Below are positions 41,701 to 48,231 of a stretch of DNA of 64,000 nucleotides, piece by piece (within the stretch, counting starts at the first letter, position 1; each line of letters starts with the position of its first letter). Below the pieces are notes generated by a model. The model had not been told where the DNA came from. It worked only from the letters and a program-made list of their open reading frames with translations, and searched no databases. Where the stretch lies: contig NZ_WBMT01000019.1 in the NCBI RefSeq assembly GCF_008923185.1, positions 62,001 through 126,000 on the forward strand, read 5' to 3'. A program made the translations under genes and the position numbers. Source of the DNA: Actinomadura rudentiformis. GTDB lineage: Bacteria > Actinomycetota > Actinomycetes > Streptosporangiales > Streptosporangiaceae.

Positions 41701-42499
41701 CTTCGAGTACGGCTACGCGATGACCCGGCCGGACGCCCTGGTGGCGTGGGAGGCCCAGTTCGGCGACTTCGCCAACGGCGCCCAGTCGATCGTCGACGAG
41801 TACATCTCGTCCGGCGAGCAGAAGTGGGGCCAGCGCTCCGGCGTGGTCCTGCTGCTGCCGCACGGCTACGAGGGCCAGGGCCCAGACCACTCCTCGGCGC
41901 GCATCGAGCGTTACCTGCAGCTGTGCGCCCAGGACAACATGACCGTGGTCTACCCGACGACGCCGGCCAACTACTTCCACCTGCTGCGCTGGCAGGTGCT
42001 GTCCGACCGCCGCAAGCCGCTGGTCGTCTTCACGCCCAAGTCGCTGCTGCGGCTCAAGGCGGCGACCTCGTCGGTCGAGCAGATCACCGGCGGGGCGTTC
42101 CTCCCGGTCATCCCGGAGAGCGACCCGGCGATCGAGCCGGCCGGGGTCAAGCGCGTGCTGCTCACCACCGGCAAGATCTACTACGACGTGGTGAACGCCC
42201 GCAAGACCGCCGGCGCGGGCGACACCGCGGTGGTCCGGCTGGAGCGGCTCTACCCGCCGCCGATCGACGAGATCAAGGCCGAGCTGGCCAAGTACCCGGC
42301 CGACGCCGAGGTCGTCTACGTCCAGGACGAGCCGGCCAACATGGGCGCGTGGCCGTTCTTCGCGCTCAAGCTCCAGCCGCATCTGGAGGGACGTGTCCTG
42401 AAGCGGGTCTCCCGCCCGGCCTCGTCCTCGCCCGCGGTCGGCTCGGGCAAGCTCCACCAGGCCGAGCAGGAGGCCCTCCTAGCCCGCCTTTTTTCATAG
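38738..42499 (+). CDS. kgd: Multifunctional 2-oxoglutarate decarboxylase/dehydrogenase (E2-E1 fusion)
   Basis: 1253 residues, GTG 38738. An N-terminal E1 leader (ANEWLVDELYQKYLEDPNSV), an Ala/Pro linker (~60-135), an E2-type acyltransferase domain (~140-370, HRIIQGAQSGDFLRRIHQLL with the catalytic His) and a thiamine-diphosphate E1 domain (~380-1253) with GMAHRGRLNVL (~573), HGDAAFAGQGVVAETLNLSQ and YRRRGHNEGENPSFTQPLMY (~773). This fusion is characteristic of actinobacteria, where Kgd links 2-oxoglutarate to the TCA cycle as part of a mixed complex and is held inhibited by FHA protein GarA in relatives. No lipoyl domain is present, as expected. Confidence 0.97.
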   Translation: MSTESSHSSADPKHTDFGANEWLVDELYQKYLEDPNSVDEAWWNFFADYQPDTRPSATPGVTTATDGQAPRAANGTAAAPPTAPPTAPPAQAPAKPAAPAQAPAQAPAKAPAKADGKPAAQPAAAKPAPPPVPAGAEEVRLRGVAARTATNMEASLAVPTATSVRAVPAKLLIDNRIVINNHLKRGRGGKVSFTHLIGYAIVKALASMPEMNAAYTEVDGKPVLIKPEHVNFGLAIDLQKSDGQRQLVVPSIKSADTLDFRQFWAAYEEIVRKARNNKLTLDDFQGTTISLTNPGTIGTVHSVPRLMPGQGTIIGVGAMEYPAEFAGASDEALARMGISKVMTLTSTYDHRIIQGAQSGDFLRRIHQLLLGEEGFYDEIFEALRIPYEPVRWVKDISASHEDDVAKVARVHELIHAYRVRGHLMADTDPLEYKQRRHPDLDILKHGLTLWDLEREFATGGFGGKPTMKLREILGVLRMAYCRTVGIEFMHIQDPEERAWIQERVEVPHDKPSRDEQLHVLRRLNSAEAFETFLQTKFVGQKRFSLEGGESVIPLLDSVISAAAKASLDEVVIGMAHRGRLNVLANIVGKSYAQIFGEFEGNLDPRSAQGSGDVKYHLGAEGDFIADDGSKIRTELVANPSHLETVDPVLEGVVRAKQDILDVGEAGFTVLPVLIHGDAAFAGQGVVAETLNLSQLRGYRTGGTVHVIINNQVGFTTAPEYSRSSVYATDVARMIQAPIFHVNGDDPEACARVARLAFEYRQTFKKDVVIDMVCYRRRGHNEGENPSFTQPLMYDLIDAKRSVRKLYTEALIGRGDITVEEAEAALRDYQEQLERAFTETREAVKQPPAPGSVVKPDVEERIPIDHASAGTAIPQEVVKRIIETQLSLPEGFTVHPRLQPILQRRVQSIEDDAIDWATGELLAMGSLLINGHPVRLVGQDTRRGTFGQRHAVLVDRKTGEEYTPLRQFGQGISKFYVHDSLLSEYAAMGFEYGYAMTRPDALVAWEAQFGDFANGAQSIVDEYISSGEQKWGQRSGVVLLLPHGYEGQGPDHSSARIERYLQLCAQDNMTVVYPTTPANYFHLLRWQVLSDRRKPLVVFTPKSLLRLKAATSSVEQITGGAFLPVIPESDPAIEPAGVKRVLLTTGKIYYDVVNARKTAGAGDTAVVRLERLYPPPIDEIKAELAKYPADAEVVYVQDEPANMGAWPFFALKLQPHLEGRVLKRVSRPASSSPAVGSGKLHQAEQEALLARLFS

Positions 42500-42510
42500 C
42501 TTTTTCGGCC

Positions 42511-42542
42511 TCGGGGGCCTCGCCTGGCGGCTCGGCCCCCGA
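42511..42542 (+). terminator. Hairpin after kgd
   Basis: TCGGGGGCC (42511-42519) and GGCCCCCGA (42534-42542) form a 9-bp stem; the 14-nt loop itself can pair CGCC with GGCG. It begins 12 nt after the kgd stop, next to T-rich stretches, and is a good terminator candidate. Confidence 0.65.
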
Positions 42543-42554
42543 ACCGCAAAAGCG

Positions 42555-42630
42555 GCGAGCGCGACATCGCTTCGCGATCTCTCGTGAAGCTTCGCCTTCG
42601 GCTCGCTTCACGACCCGTTAGCGCGCTCGC
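42555..42630 (+). ncRNA. Candidate structured RNA with a three-way junction
   Basis: Three nested stems are all perfect: outer GCGAGCGCG/CGCGCTCGC (42555-42563 with 42622-42630), a 5-bp hairpin ATCGC-TTC-GCGAT (42566-42578), and an 8-bp stem CGTGAAGC/GCTTCACG (42583-42590 with 42605-42612) capped by GCC-TTC-GGC. The 76-nt fold lies between kgd and the small downstream gene. It could be an RNA element, part of a complex terminator, or chance in GC-rich DNA. Confidence 0.35.
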
Positions 42631-42693
42631 GTGCGGGCTGGGGTCGTCGCGTGGTGACAGTGGCCGAGGCGGTCGTCGCGATGAAGGTCATGT

Positions 42694-42723
42694 AAGGGTC
42701 CCGGGCGCTCGCCCGGGACCCTT
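42694..42723 (+). terminator. 14-bp perfect palindromic hairpin before the 59-aa gene
   Basis: AAGGGTCCCGGGCG (42694-42707) and CGCCCGGGACCCTT (42710-42723) pair completely around two bases, ending 24 nt upstream of the next ATG. It is most easily read as a terminator of anything transcribed past kgd, leaving little room for a separate promoter of the next gene. Confidence 0.65.
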
Positions 42724-42747
42724 CACGTTTGGTGAGAGGATCACAAC

Positions 42748-42927
42748 ATGTACTTCACCGATCGGGGGATCGAGGAGCTGGTCGAGCGGCGTGGCCAGGA
42801 GGAGGTCAGCCTGGTCTGGCTGGCCGACCGGCTGCGCGAGTTCGTCGACCTCAACCCCGAGTTCGAGACGCCGGTCGAACGGCTGGCGACCTGGCTGGCA
42901 CGGCTGGACGACGAGGACGACGAGTAG
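42748..42927 (+). CDS. Conserved 59-aa acidic protein (DUF6104-like)
   Basis: A 59-residue protein beginning MYFTDRGIEELVERRGQEEV and containing VWLADRLREFVDLNPEFETP and ERLATWLARLDDEDDE at the C-terminus. I recall very similar short proteins encoded beside kgd/sucA in many actinobacteria (DUF6104); this is memory, not a search. It has an acidic tail, a probable helical body and no membrane segment. GGTGAGAGG about 9 nt upstream can act as ribosome-binding site. Role unknown; its constant neighbourhood suggests a link to central metabolism. Confidence 0.8.
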   Translation: MYFTDRGIEELVERRGQEEVSLVWLADRLREFVDLNPEFETPVERLATWLARLDDEDDE

Positions 42928-42933
42928 CCGACA

Positions 42934-42974
42934 GACGCGACATGTCTTGACTTTGGGTGGACGCGACATATCGT
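42934..42974 (+). promoter_or_regulatory. Promoter with repeated GACGCGACAT boxes ahead of the DUF4097-padR operon
   Basis: GACGCGACAT occurs at 42934-42943 and 42960-42969. The first copy leads into the palindrome GACATGTC (42939-42946), directly before a TTGACT -35 box (42947-42952); the second overlaps a TATCGT -10 box (42969-42974) after a 16-nt spacer. Sites flanking and covering a promoter suit repression by the PadR protein encoded in this operon. Confidence 0.5.
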
Positions 42975-43035
42975 GTTTACTGGTAGGTGGTCTCCGGTCC
43001 CGTGACCTGAGGGCTCGAACGAAAGGCAAGACGCG

Positions 43036-43866
43036 ATGTCGCGTTGGACGATCGAAGAACCGACCACCCTCGACTTCGACGGCGTGGTCGCGCTGAAGGC
43101 GACGCTGATCGCCGGGAGCATCTCGGTACTGGCCTCCGACGACCGGCCCTCGATCCAGGTCGCCGCGATCGACGGGCCGCCGCTGGTGATCACACACGAG
43201 GCGGGCATGCTGAGCGTCACCCACGAGCGGATGTGGGAGGGCATGCTCAGCTGGCTGCAACGGCAGAAGGTGCACGCCGACATCACCGTCACGGTCCCCC
43301 GGGAGTGCCCCGTCACCATCAACCTGGTCTCGGCGGACGCGGTGATCGCCGGGCTGACCGCCCGTGCCTCGATCAAGAGCGGCACCGGCGACGTCACCCT
43401 CGACGGGGTCGTCGGCGACATCGACGCCAACACCGTGTCGGGCGCCGTCGAGGCACAGGGCCTGGACGGCAAGGTCGCGTTCACCTCCGTCTCCGGCGAC
43501 CTGGCCCTCGCCGGCGGCTCGATCGACCGGCTCGCGGCCCGTACGGTCAGCGGCCGGATCGCCGCCGACGTCGATCTGGCCGGGACGAGCCGGGTCGAGG
43601 TCAACACCGTCTCCGGCGAGGTCACGCTCCGGGTCCCCGACTCGACCTCGGCCACGGTCAACCTGAACTCGGCGGTCGGCCAGATCGACACCTCGTTCGC
43701 CGGCCTCGACCGGCAGGACCGGCCGCCCGTCGGCCGGAGCCTGGGCGGCACGATCGGGGACGGCTCCGGCAAGCTGTCGGTCACCACGGTCTCGGGCGGT
43801 GTCACCCTCCTCAGCAGGCCCGAGGACGACGCCCCAGAGATCGACACATCCGGAATGGAGAACTGA
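43036..43866 (+). CDS. DUF4097 beta-helix protein
   Basis: 276 residues, ATG 43036 with GAAAGGCAAG upstream. Repeated short strands with TVSG/SVSG turns (NTVSGAVEAQG, TSVSGDLALAGG, RTVSGRIAADV, NTVSGEVTLRV, TTVSGGVTLLS) predict a right-handed beta-helix as in DUF4097/YvlB-like proteins. No signal peptide is evident, so it is probably cytoplasmic. It is followed after one base by a PadR regulator, a frequent pairing in which the regulator is thought to control an envelope-stress-type module. Confidence 0.87.
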   Translation: MSRWTIEEPTTLDFDGVVALKATLIAGSISVLASDDRPSIQVAAIDGPPLVITHEAGMLSVTHERMWEGMLSWLQRQKVHADITVTVPRECPVTINLVSADAVIAGLTARASIKSGTGDVTLDGVVGDIDANTVSGAVEAQGLDGKVAFTSVSGDLALAGGSIDRLAARTVSGRIAADVDLAGTSRVEVNTVSGEVTLRVPDSTSATVNLNSAVGQIDTSFAGLDRQDRPPVGRSLGGTIGDGSGKLSVTTVSGGVTLLSRPEDDAPEIDTSGMEN

Positions 43867-43867
43867 G

Positions 43868-44590
43868 TTGAGCCCCGTCTTCGGCCATGGCCGCCTCCGG
43901 CTGTACCTGCTCAAGCTGCTGGAGGAGAGCCCGCGGCACGGCTACGAGGTCATCCGGTTGCTGCAGGACCGGTTCCTCGGGGTCTACTCCCCCTCACCCG
44001 GCACGATCTACCCCCGCCTGGCCAGGCTGGAGGCCGAGGGCCTGGTCAGCCATGAGGTCATCAAGGGCAAGAAGGTCTACACGCTGACCGACAAGGGGCG
44101 CGCGGAGCTCGAACGCCGCATGGACGAGCTGGCCGAACTGGAGGAGGAGATCACAGCCTCCGCCCAGGAGTTCGCCCGCGAGGTCCAGCAGGACGTCCGC
44201 CAGACCGTGCGGTCACTGCGCGAGGAGCTCACCCAGGCCGCCCGCGACATGCGCGACCAGTCCCGGTCCACGTCCAAGGACGCCTGGAAGGAGACCACCG
44301 ACCGCCCGCGCGAGGAGTGGCGCCGCCAAAAGGACCACTGGCGTGAGCAAAAGCAGGCCTGGATGGAGGAGTGGCGGCAGAACTGGGACGAAGCCTGGAA
44401 GACCGCGACCGGCTCCAAGGACGACATCGCCCGCCTCAAGCTGGAGCGCCTGCTGCGCAAGTTCGTCGAGGACGTCCGCAAGAGCGCCAAGAAGGCGCGC
44501 CTGGACGACGACGACCTCACCGCCGTTCAGGCGCTCCTGGACGAGACCCGCGAACGTCTCAAGAACGAGATCCTGGACCGCGACCGCTGA
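43868..44590 (+). CDS. PadR family regulator with long Trp-rich helical tail
   Basis: 240 residues. TTG 43868 is chosen because GGAG lies 7 nt upstream and the DUF4097 stop ends just before it. The winged helix is at residues ~8-85: LYLLKLLEESPRHGYEVIRL, SPGTIYPRLARLEAEGLVSH and GKKVYTLTDKGRAELE. A coiled region follows (~86-135), then a segment with Trp at 140, 151, 158, 165, 169, 173 and 177, spaced as one face of a helix, and a last charged helix. Ordinary PadR proteins end near residue 110-180, so the tail is an unusual extension that may bind membrane, ligand or the partner protein. Confidence 0.9.
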   Translation: MSPVFGHGRLRLYLLKLLEESPRHGYEVIRLLQDRFLGVYSPSPGTIYPRLARLEAEGLVSHEVIKGKKVYTLTDKGRAELERRMDELAELEEEITASAQEFAREVQQDVRQTVRSLREELTQAARDMRDQSRSTSKDAWKETTDRPREEWRRQKDHWREQKQAWMEEWRQNWDEAWKTATGSKDDIARLKLERLLRKFVEDVRKSAKKARLDDDDLTAVQALLDETRERLKNEILDRDR

Positions 44591-44594
44591 GCCG

Positions 44595-45563
44595 CTAGGG
44601 CGTGAAGACGATCTTTCCGAAGAGCTCGCCCTCGGCCATCGCCGCGAAGCCCTCGTTCGCCCGCGCCAGCGGCAGCACCCGGTCGATCCGCGGCCGGACG
44701 CCGCTCTTGACCAGGAAGCGGGCCAGCCGCTCCAGCTGGTCGCGGGTGCCCATCGTCGAGCCGACGACCGACAGCTGCAGGAAGAACACCCGGCTCAGCT
44801 CCGCGGGCGGCACCTGGCCACTGGTCGCGCCAGAGACCACGATGCGCCCGCCCGGCCGGAGCGACTTCAGCGAGTGCGACCAGGTGGCCTCGCCGACGGT
44901 CTCCATGACCGCGTCGACCCGTTCGGGCAGCCGCGCGCCAGGCTCGAACGCCTCGTCCGCCCCCAGCTCCAGCGCCCGCTTGCGCTTGCCCTCGCTCCGG
45001 CTGGTGACCCACACCCGGAAGCCCGCCGCGGCGCCCAGCGCGATCAGCGCGGTCGCGACACCTCCGCCCGCCCCCTGGACCAGCACGGTCGAGCCCGGCG
45101 CCAGGCCCGCCTTGTCGAACAGCATGCGATAGGCGGTGAGCCAGGCGGTCGGCAGGCAGGCGGCCTCCTCGAAGGACAGCTCCGCCGGCTTGGGCACGAT
45201 GTTGCGCCGCGGCACCGCCACCTTCTCGGCGAACGTGCCGTCGTGGGACTCCGAGAGCAGCGAACGCTTCGGGTCGAGCGTCTCGTCACCGCCACCCCGG
45301 TCCGGGTCGCCGATCACCGAGTGCACGATGACCTCGTTCCCGTCCTCGTCCACACCCGCCGCGTCGCAGCCGAGGATGATCGGGAGCTGCTCCGCGCGGA
45401 GCCCCACGCCCTTCAGCGACCACAGATCGTGATGGTTGAGCGCGGTCGCCTTCACCGTGACCGTCGTCCAACCCTCGGGCGCCACCGGATCGGGCCGCTC
45501 GCCCAGGGTCAGGCCGGTCAGCGGATTGTCTGCGTCGAACTGCGAAGCCGTGACAGCGAACAT
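44595..45563 (-). CDS. Zinc-binding-dehydrogenase-type quinone oxidoreductase (MDR)
   Basis: 322 residues from ATG 45563. The groES-like N-terminus (VTVKATALNHHDLWSLKGVG, ILGCDAAGVDEDGNEVIVHS) and Rossmann domain (STVLVQGAGGGVATALIALG) mark a medium-chain dehydrogenase. The cysteine ligands of the structural zinc are missing, as in NADPH:quinone reductase and crotonyl-CoA-reductase-like members. KIVFTP at the C-terminus is family-typical. It converges on the PadR gene with a 4-nt gap; substrate unknown. Confidence 0.88.
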   Translation of the reverse strand: MFAVTASQFDADNPLTGLTLGERPDPVAPEGWTTVTVKATALNHHDLWSLKGVGLRAEQLPIILGCDAAGVDEDGNEVIVHSVIGDPDRGGGDETLDPKRSLLSESHDGTFAEKVAVPRRNIVPKPAELSFEEAACLPTAWLTAYRMLFDKAGLAPGSTVLVQGAGGGVATALIALGAAAGFRVWVTSRSEGKRKRALELGADEAFEPGARLPERVDAVMETVGEATWSHSLKSLRPGGRIVVSGATSGQVPPAELSRVFFLQLSVVGSTMGTRDQLERLARFLVKSGVRPRIDRVLPLARANEGFAAMAEGELFGKIVFTP

Positions 45564-45794
45564 GCCCCGCACATTACACACGGCCTAGATCGCCGCAACG
45601 CCCCCGGGCCGCGTTCCGCTCGCTCAGTGCGCGAATCGCGTCGGCAGGTACATCTCGCTGCCGCCCCGGGCCGCCTGCCTCTCCCCTCACCACGGCACGC
45701 CTGACCTGCGCTGAAGACGCTCTCACGACGTTCCTGAGACGGCACCGAGACGGTCGCATGGTGCGCTCTTCCCACCTTGAGCAAAGGAGCCACC

Positions 45795-46376
45795 ATGCGA
45801 CGATCCATCCGTAACTCCGTGGTCATCGGAGCGGCCGCCATTGCGGCGGCCGGCACTCTCGGCACCGCGTCGGCCTGGGCGGACCAGGCGGACCCGGAGC
45901 CGTCCGGGACCTCCGCCAAGCCACCGGCGGCGAAGGTGGCCGGAGTGCCCGGCGTCCACTACCTCAAGCCGAGGCACGCCCCAGGCGTCTGCATCACCGT
46001 CCACGGTGCCCGCGGGAAGGGCGCCAAGGTGAACCAGTACACCTGCCTGGGGAAGAAGAACCAGAAGTGGGAGATCACTCCTGTTCGAGGCGGCTGGTAC
46101 ACGCTGAGGGCCCAGCACCGAGGAAATCTGTGCCTCGACATTCCCAACCGGTACCGGAAGGGCACGCAAGCCATCGTCTGGTCCTGCAACGGCCGGATCA
46201 ACCAGGTCTTCTGGATCGTCTGCTACGGAAACCAGTCCAACTGCGAGATCCGCCCCGCCCGGTACTCCGAGCGCACCAAGTGCCTCTCCATCAAGGGGGG
46301 CTCGAACCGGGAGAACGCACCCTTGATCCTCTGGAAGTGCAACAAGACCCGCGACCAGCGCTTCGCGATCCGCTGA
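45795..46376 (+). CDS. Secreted ricin-type beta-trefoil lectin protein
   Basis: 193 residues. ATG 45795 has AAAGGAG 5 nt upstream. The signal peptide is RRSIRNSVVIGAAAIAAAGT ending near TASA/WA, so cleavage at about residue 30 is expected. The mature part has three ricin-like repeats with QxW variants (NQKWEI, NQVFWIV, DQRFAIR), each with paired cysteines (GVCITVHG/YTCLG, NLCLDI/WSCNG, TKCLSI/WKCNK). It is probably an exported carbohydrate-binding protein without a catalytic domain. Confidence 0.85.
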   Translation: MRRSIRNSVVIGAAAIAAAGTLGTASAWADQADPEPSGTSAKPPAAKVAGVPGVHYLKPRHAPGVCITVHGARGKGAKVNQYTCLGKKNQKWEITPVRGGWYTLRAQHRGNLCLDIPNRYRKGTQAIVWSCNGRINQVFWIVCYGNQSNCEIRPARYSERTKCLSIKGGSNRENAPLILWKCNKTRDQRFAIR

Positions 46377-46438
46377 CCCTGACCGGGTGCCCGGCCTTGT
46401 CGGTGAGACCTCTTGGCGTGGTCGAACGTGTTGAGTGA

Positions 46439-46490
46439 CAAGGCAAAGGCGGCCGACTCTGCCTTCGCAGAACCAACCGCCCTTGCCTTG
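46439..46490. terminator. Long hairpin between convergent genes
   Basis: CAAGGCAAAGGCGG (46439-46452) pairs with CCGCCCTTGCCTTG (46477-46490) at 13 of 14 positions. Together with CCGGGTGCCCGG just after the lectin gene (46384-46395) it can terminate rightward transcription; the symmetric stem can also act leftward. Confidence 0.55.
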
Positions 46491-46528
46491 TGGTGTCGGC
46501 GGCTCCGGTCAGAAGCCGCCGACACCAC
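46490..46528 (-). terminator. 15-bp hairpin overlapping the ABC ATPase stop
   Basis: GTGGTGTCGGCGGCT (46490-46504) and AGCCGCCGACACCAC (46514-46528) pair perfectly around a 9-nt loop. The right arm encodes the GGVGGF end of the ATPase, and its TGA is in the loop, so the operon's terminator begins within coding sequence. Confidence 0.65.
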
Positions 46529-47375
46529 CGCCGCCGCGATGGGTCGGGTCGACCGGGGGAGTTCCTGTCTCGTGGGATCGGGACGCGTCCAGCGTGTCCA
46601 CGTCGGATGCCCCGCCGACCTCGACGTGGGTGGGGTCGAGGACGCGGCGCAAGAAGATCTTGGTGCGCTCGTGCTGCGGGTCGCTGATGACCTGGGACGG
46701 CGGACCCTGCTCGACGATCACACCGCCGTCCATGAAGACCACGCGGTCGGCCACGTCACGGGCGAAGGCCATCTCGTGCGTGACCACGAGCATGGTCATG
46801 CCGTCCTGCGCGAGCTTGCGCATGACGGTGAGCACATCGCCGACCAGTTCGGGGTCGAGCGCCGACGTCGGCTCATCGAACAACATCAGGTCCGGGTCCA
46901 TCGACAGAGACCGCGCGATGGCGACGCGCTGCTGCTGGCCACCGGAGAGCTGAGCCGGGTAGCTGTTGGCCTTGTCCTCCAGCCCGACCTTGGCCAGGTT
47001 CTCCCGGGCCACCCGCACTGCTTCGGCCTTGCCGCGCTTGAGAACACGGCGCTGCGCGATGGTGAGGTTGTCCAGCACCTTCAGGTGCGGGAAGAGGTTG
47101 AACTGCTGGAAGACCATGCCGATCTGGCGGCGGGCCGCGTCGATGTCGATGTCGGGGTCGGTGAGGTCTGCCCCGTCGACGAGCACCGTGCCCTTGGTGG
47201 GCTCCTCCAGAAGGTTCACGCAGCGCAGCAGCGTCGACTTGCCGGAGCCGGACGGGCCGATGACACAGATGACCTGGCCGCGGTCGACGGTGAAGTCGAT
47301 GCCCTTCAGGACTTCGAGGTTGCCGAACGACTTGTGCAGGTCGCGGATCTCAACCACATGGTTCACTGCGCTCAC
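46509..47375 (-). CDS. Polar amino-acid ABC transporter ATP-binding protein (GlnQ-like)
   Basis: 288 residues. Walker A GPSGSGKSTLLRCVN, signature LSGGQQQRVAIARSL, Walker B MLFDEPTSALDPELV and switch His in VVTHEMAFA identify the polar amino-acid subfamily. The GTG start overlaps the permease stop (47372-47375), indicating coupling. A Gly-rich C-terminal extension (~35 residues) goes beyond the usual ~245-residue length. It energises uptake of a glutamine/glutamate-like amino acid. Confidence 0.92.
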   Translation of the reverse strand: MSAVNHVVEIRDLHKSFGNLEVLKGIDFTVDRGQVICVIGPSGSGKSTLLRCVNLLEEPTKGTVLVDGADLTDPDIDIDAARRQIGMVFQQFNLFPHLKVLDNLTIAQRRVLKRGKAEAVRVARENLAKVGLEDKANSYPAQLSGGQQQRVAIARSLSMDPDLMLFDEPTSALDPELVGDVLTVMRKLAQDGMTMLVVTHEMAFARDVADRVVFMDGGVIVEQGPPSQVISDPQHERTKIFLRRVLDPTHVEVGGASDVDTLDASRSHETGTPPVDPTHRGGGGVGGF

Positions 47376-48223
47376 CGAGCCTTCGCCTGGCGGGCCTCGA
47401 GTCGGCGCACGACGAAACCCAGTGGGATGGTAATGATCAGGTAGGCCAGACCCGCGGCGATGATCGGGGTCGGGTTCACCTTCTCGATCGAGATGCTCTC
47501 ACCGAACTTGGTCAGCTCGATCTCGTTCGCGGTGACGCCGAGGGCGAAGACCAGCGAGGAGTCCTTGAACATCAGGACCAGCTCGTTGGTGAGAGGCGGG
47601 ATGACGATGCGGAACGCCTGCGGGATGACGATCGAGATCATCGCCCGACCGCGGGACATGCCCAGCGAACGGGCGGCTTCGAGCTGCCCCTTCGGCACCG
47701 CCTGGATGCCGGCCCGGATCGTCTCGGCCATGTAGGCCGCGCCGACGAGGCCGAGGCCGACCGCAACCTGGAAGTAGACGCCGCCCGGCGGGTTGGCGAA
47801 GATCGGGAAGGCGACCGGCAGGACGAAGGCGAACAGCACCAGGATGAGCAGCGCCGGCAGCCCCCGGAAGATCTCAATGAAGACCAGAGCGAACCAGCGG
47901 TAGGGCGCGGCCTGCGACAGCCGCATCAACGCGACGACCAGCCCGATCACCATGCCGACCGCATAGGCGAGCAGGGTGTAGATGATCGTGTTCTTGAGGG
48001 CGGTGGTGAAAAGGGTCCCCCACCTGCCCTCGAGCTTGCCGAAGTTGAGGAACTGGTCGGAGAGCCTGGGCCAGTCCGCCAGCAGCGCGGCCACCACCAC
48101 GAGGCCGACGAAGACCGCGTACTGGACGTACCGGATGATCTGTTGCCGTTTGCGGGGGCTCAGCCCGCCGGACCGGCCGGGGGTCTTCCCGGCCGGTCCG
48201 GCAGGCTCCGTGGTCGTGGTCAT
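47372..48223 (-). CDS. Polar amino-acid ABC transporter permease
   Basis: About 283 residues from ATG 48223, 8 nt after the binding-protein stop. It has a ~35-residue cytoplasmic leader, then about five to six helices, with FRGLPALLILVLFAFVLPVA, IRAGIQAVPKGQLEAARSLG (the EAA loop) and IVIPQAFRIVIPPLTNELVL as in HisM/GlnP permeases. It forms the channel with the adjacent ATPase and binding protein. Confidence 0.92.
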   Translation of the reverse strand: MTTTTEPAGPAGKTPGRSGGLSPRKRQQIIRYVQYAVFVGLVVVAALLADWPRLSDQFLNFGKLEGRWGTLFTTALKNTIIYTLLAYAVGMVIGLVVALMRLSQAAPYRWFALVFIEIFRGLPALLILVLFAFVLPVAFPIFANPPGGVYFQVAVGLGLVGAAYMAETIRAGIQAVPKGQLEAARSLGMSRGRAMISIVIPQAFRIVIPPLTNELVLMFKDSSLVFALGVTANEIELTKFGESISIEKVNPTPIIAAGLAYLIITIPLGFVVRRLEARQAKAR

Positions 48224-48231
48224 CGCCGGGA

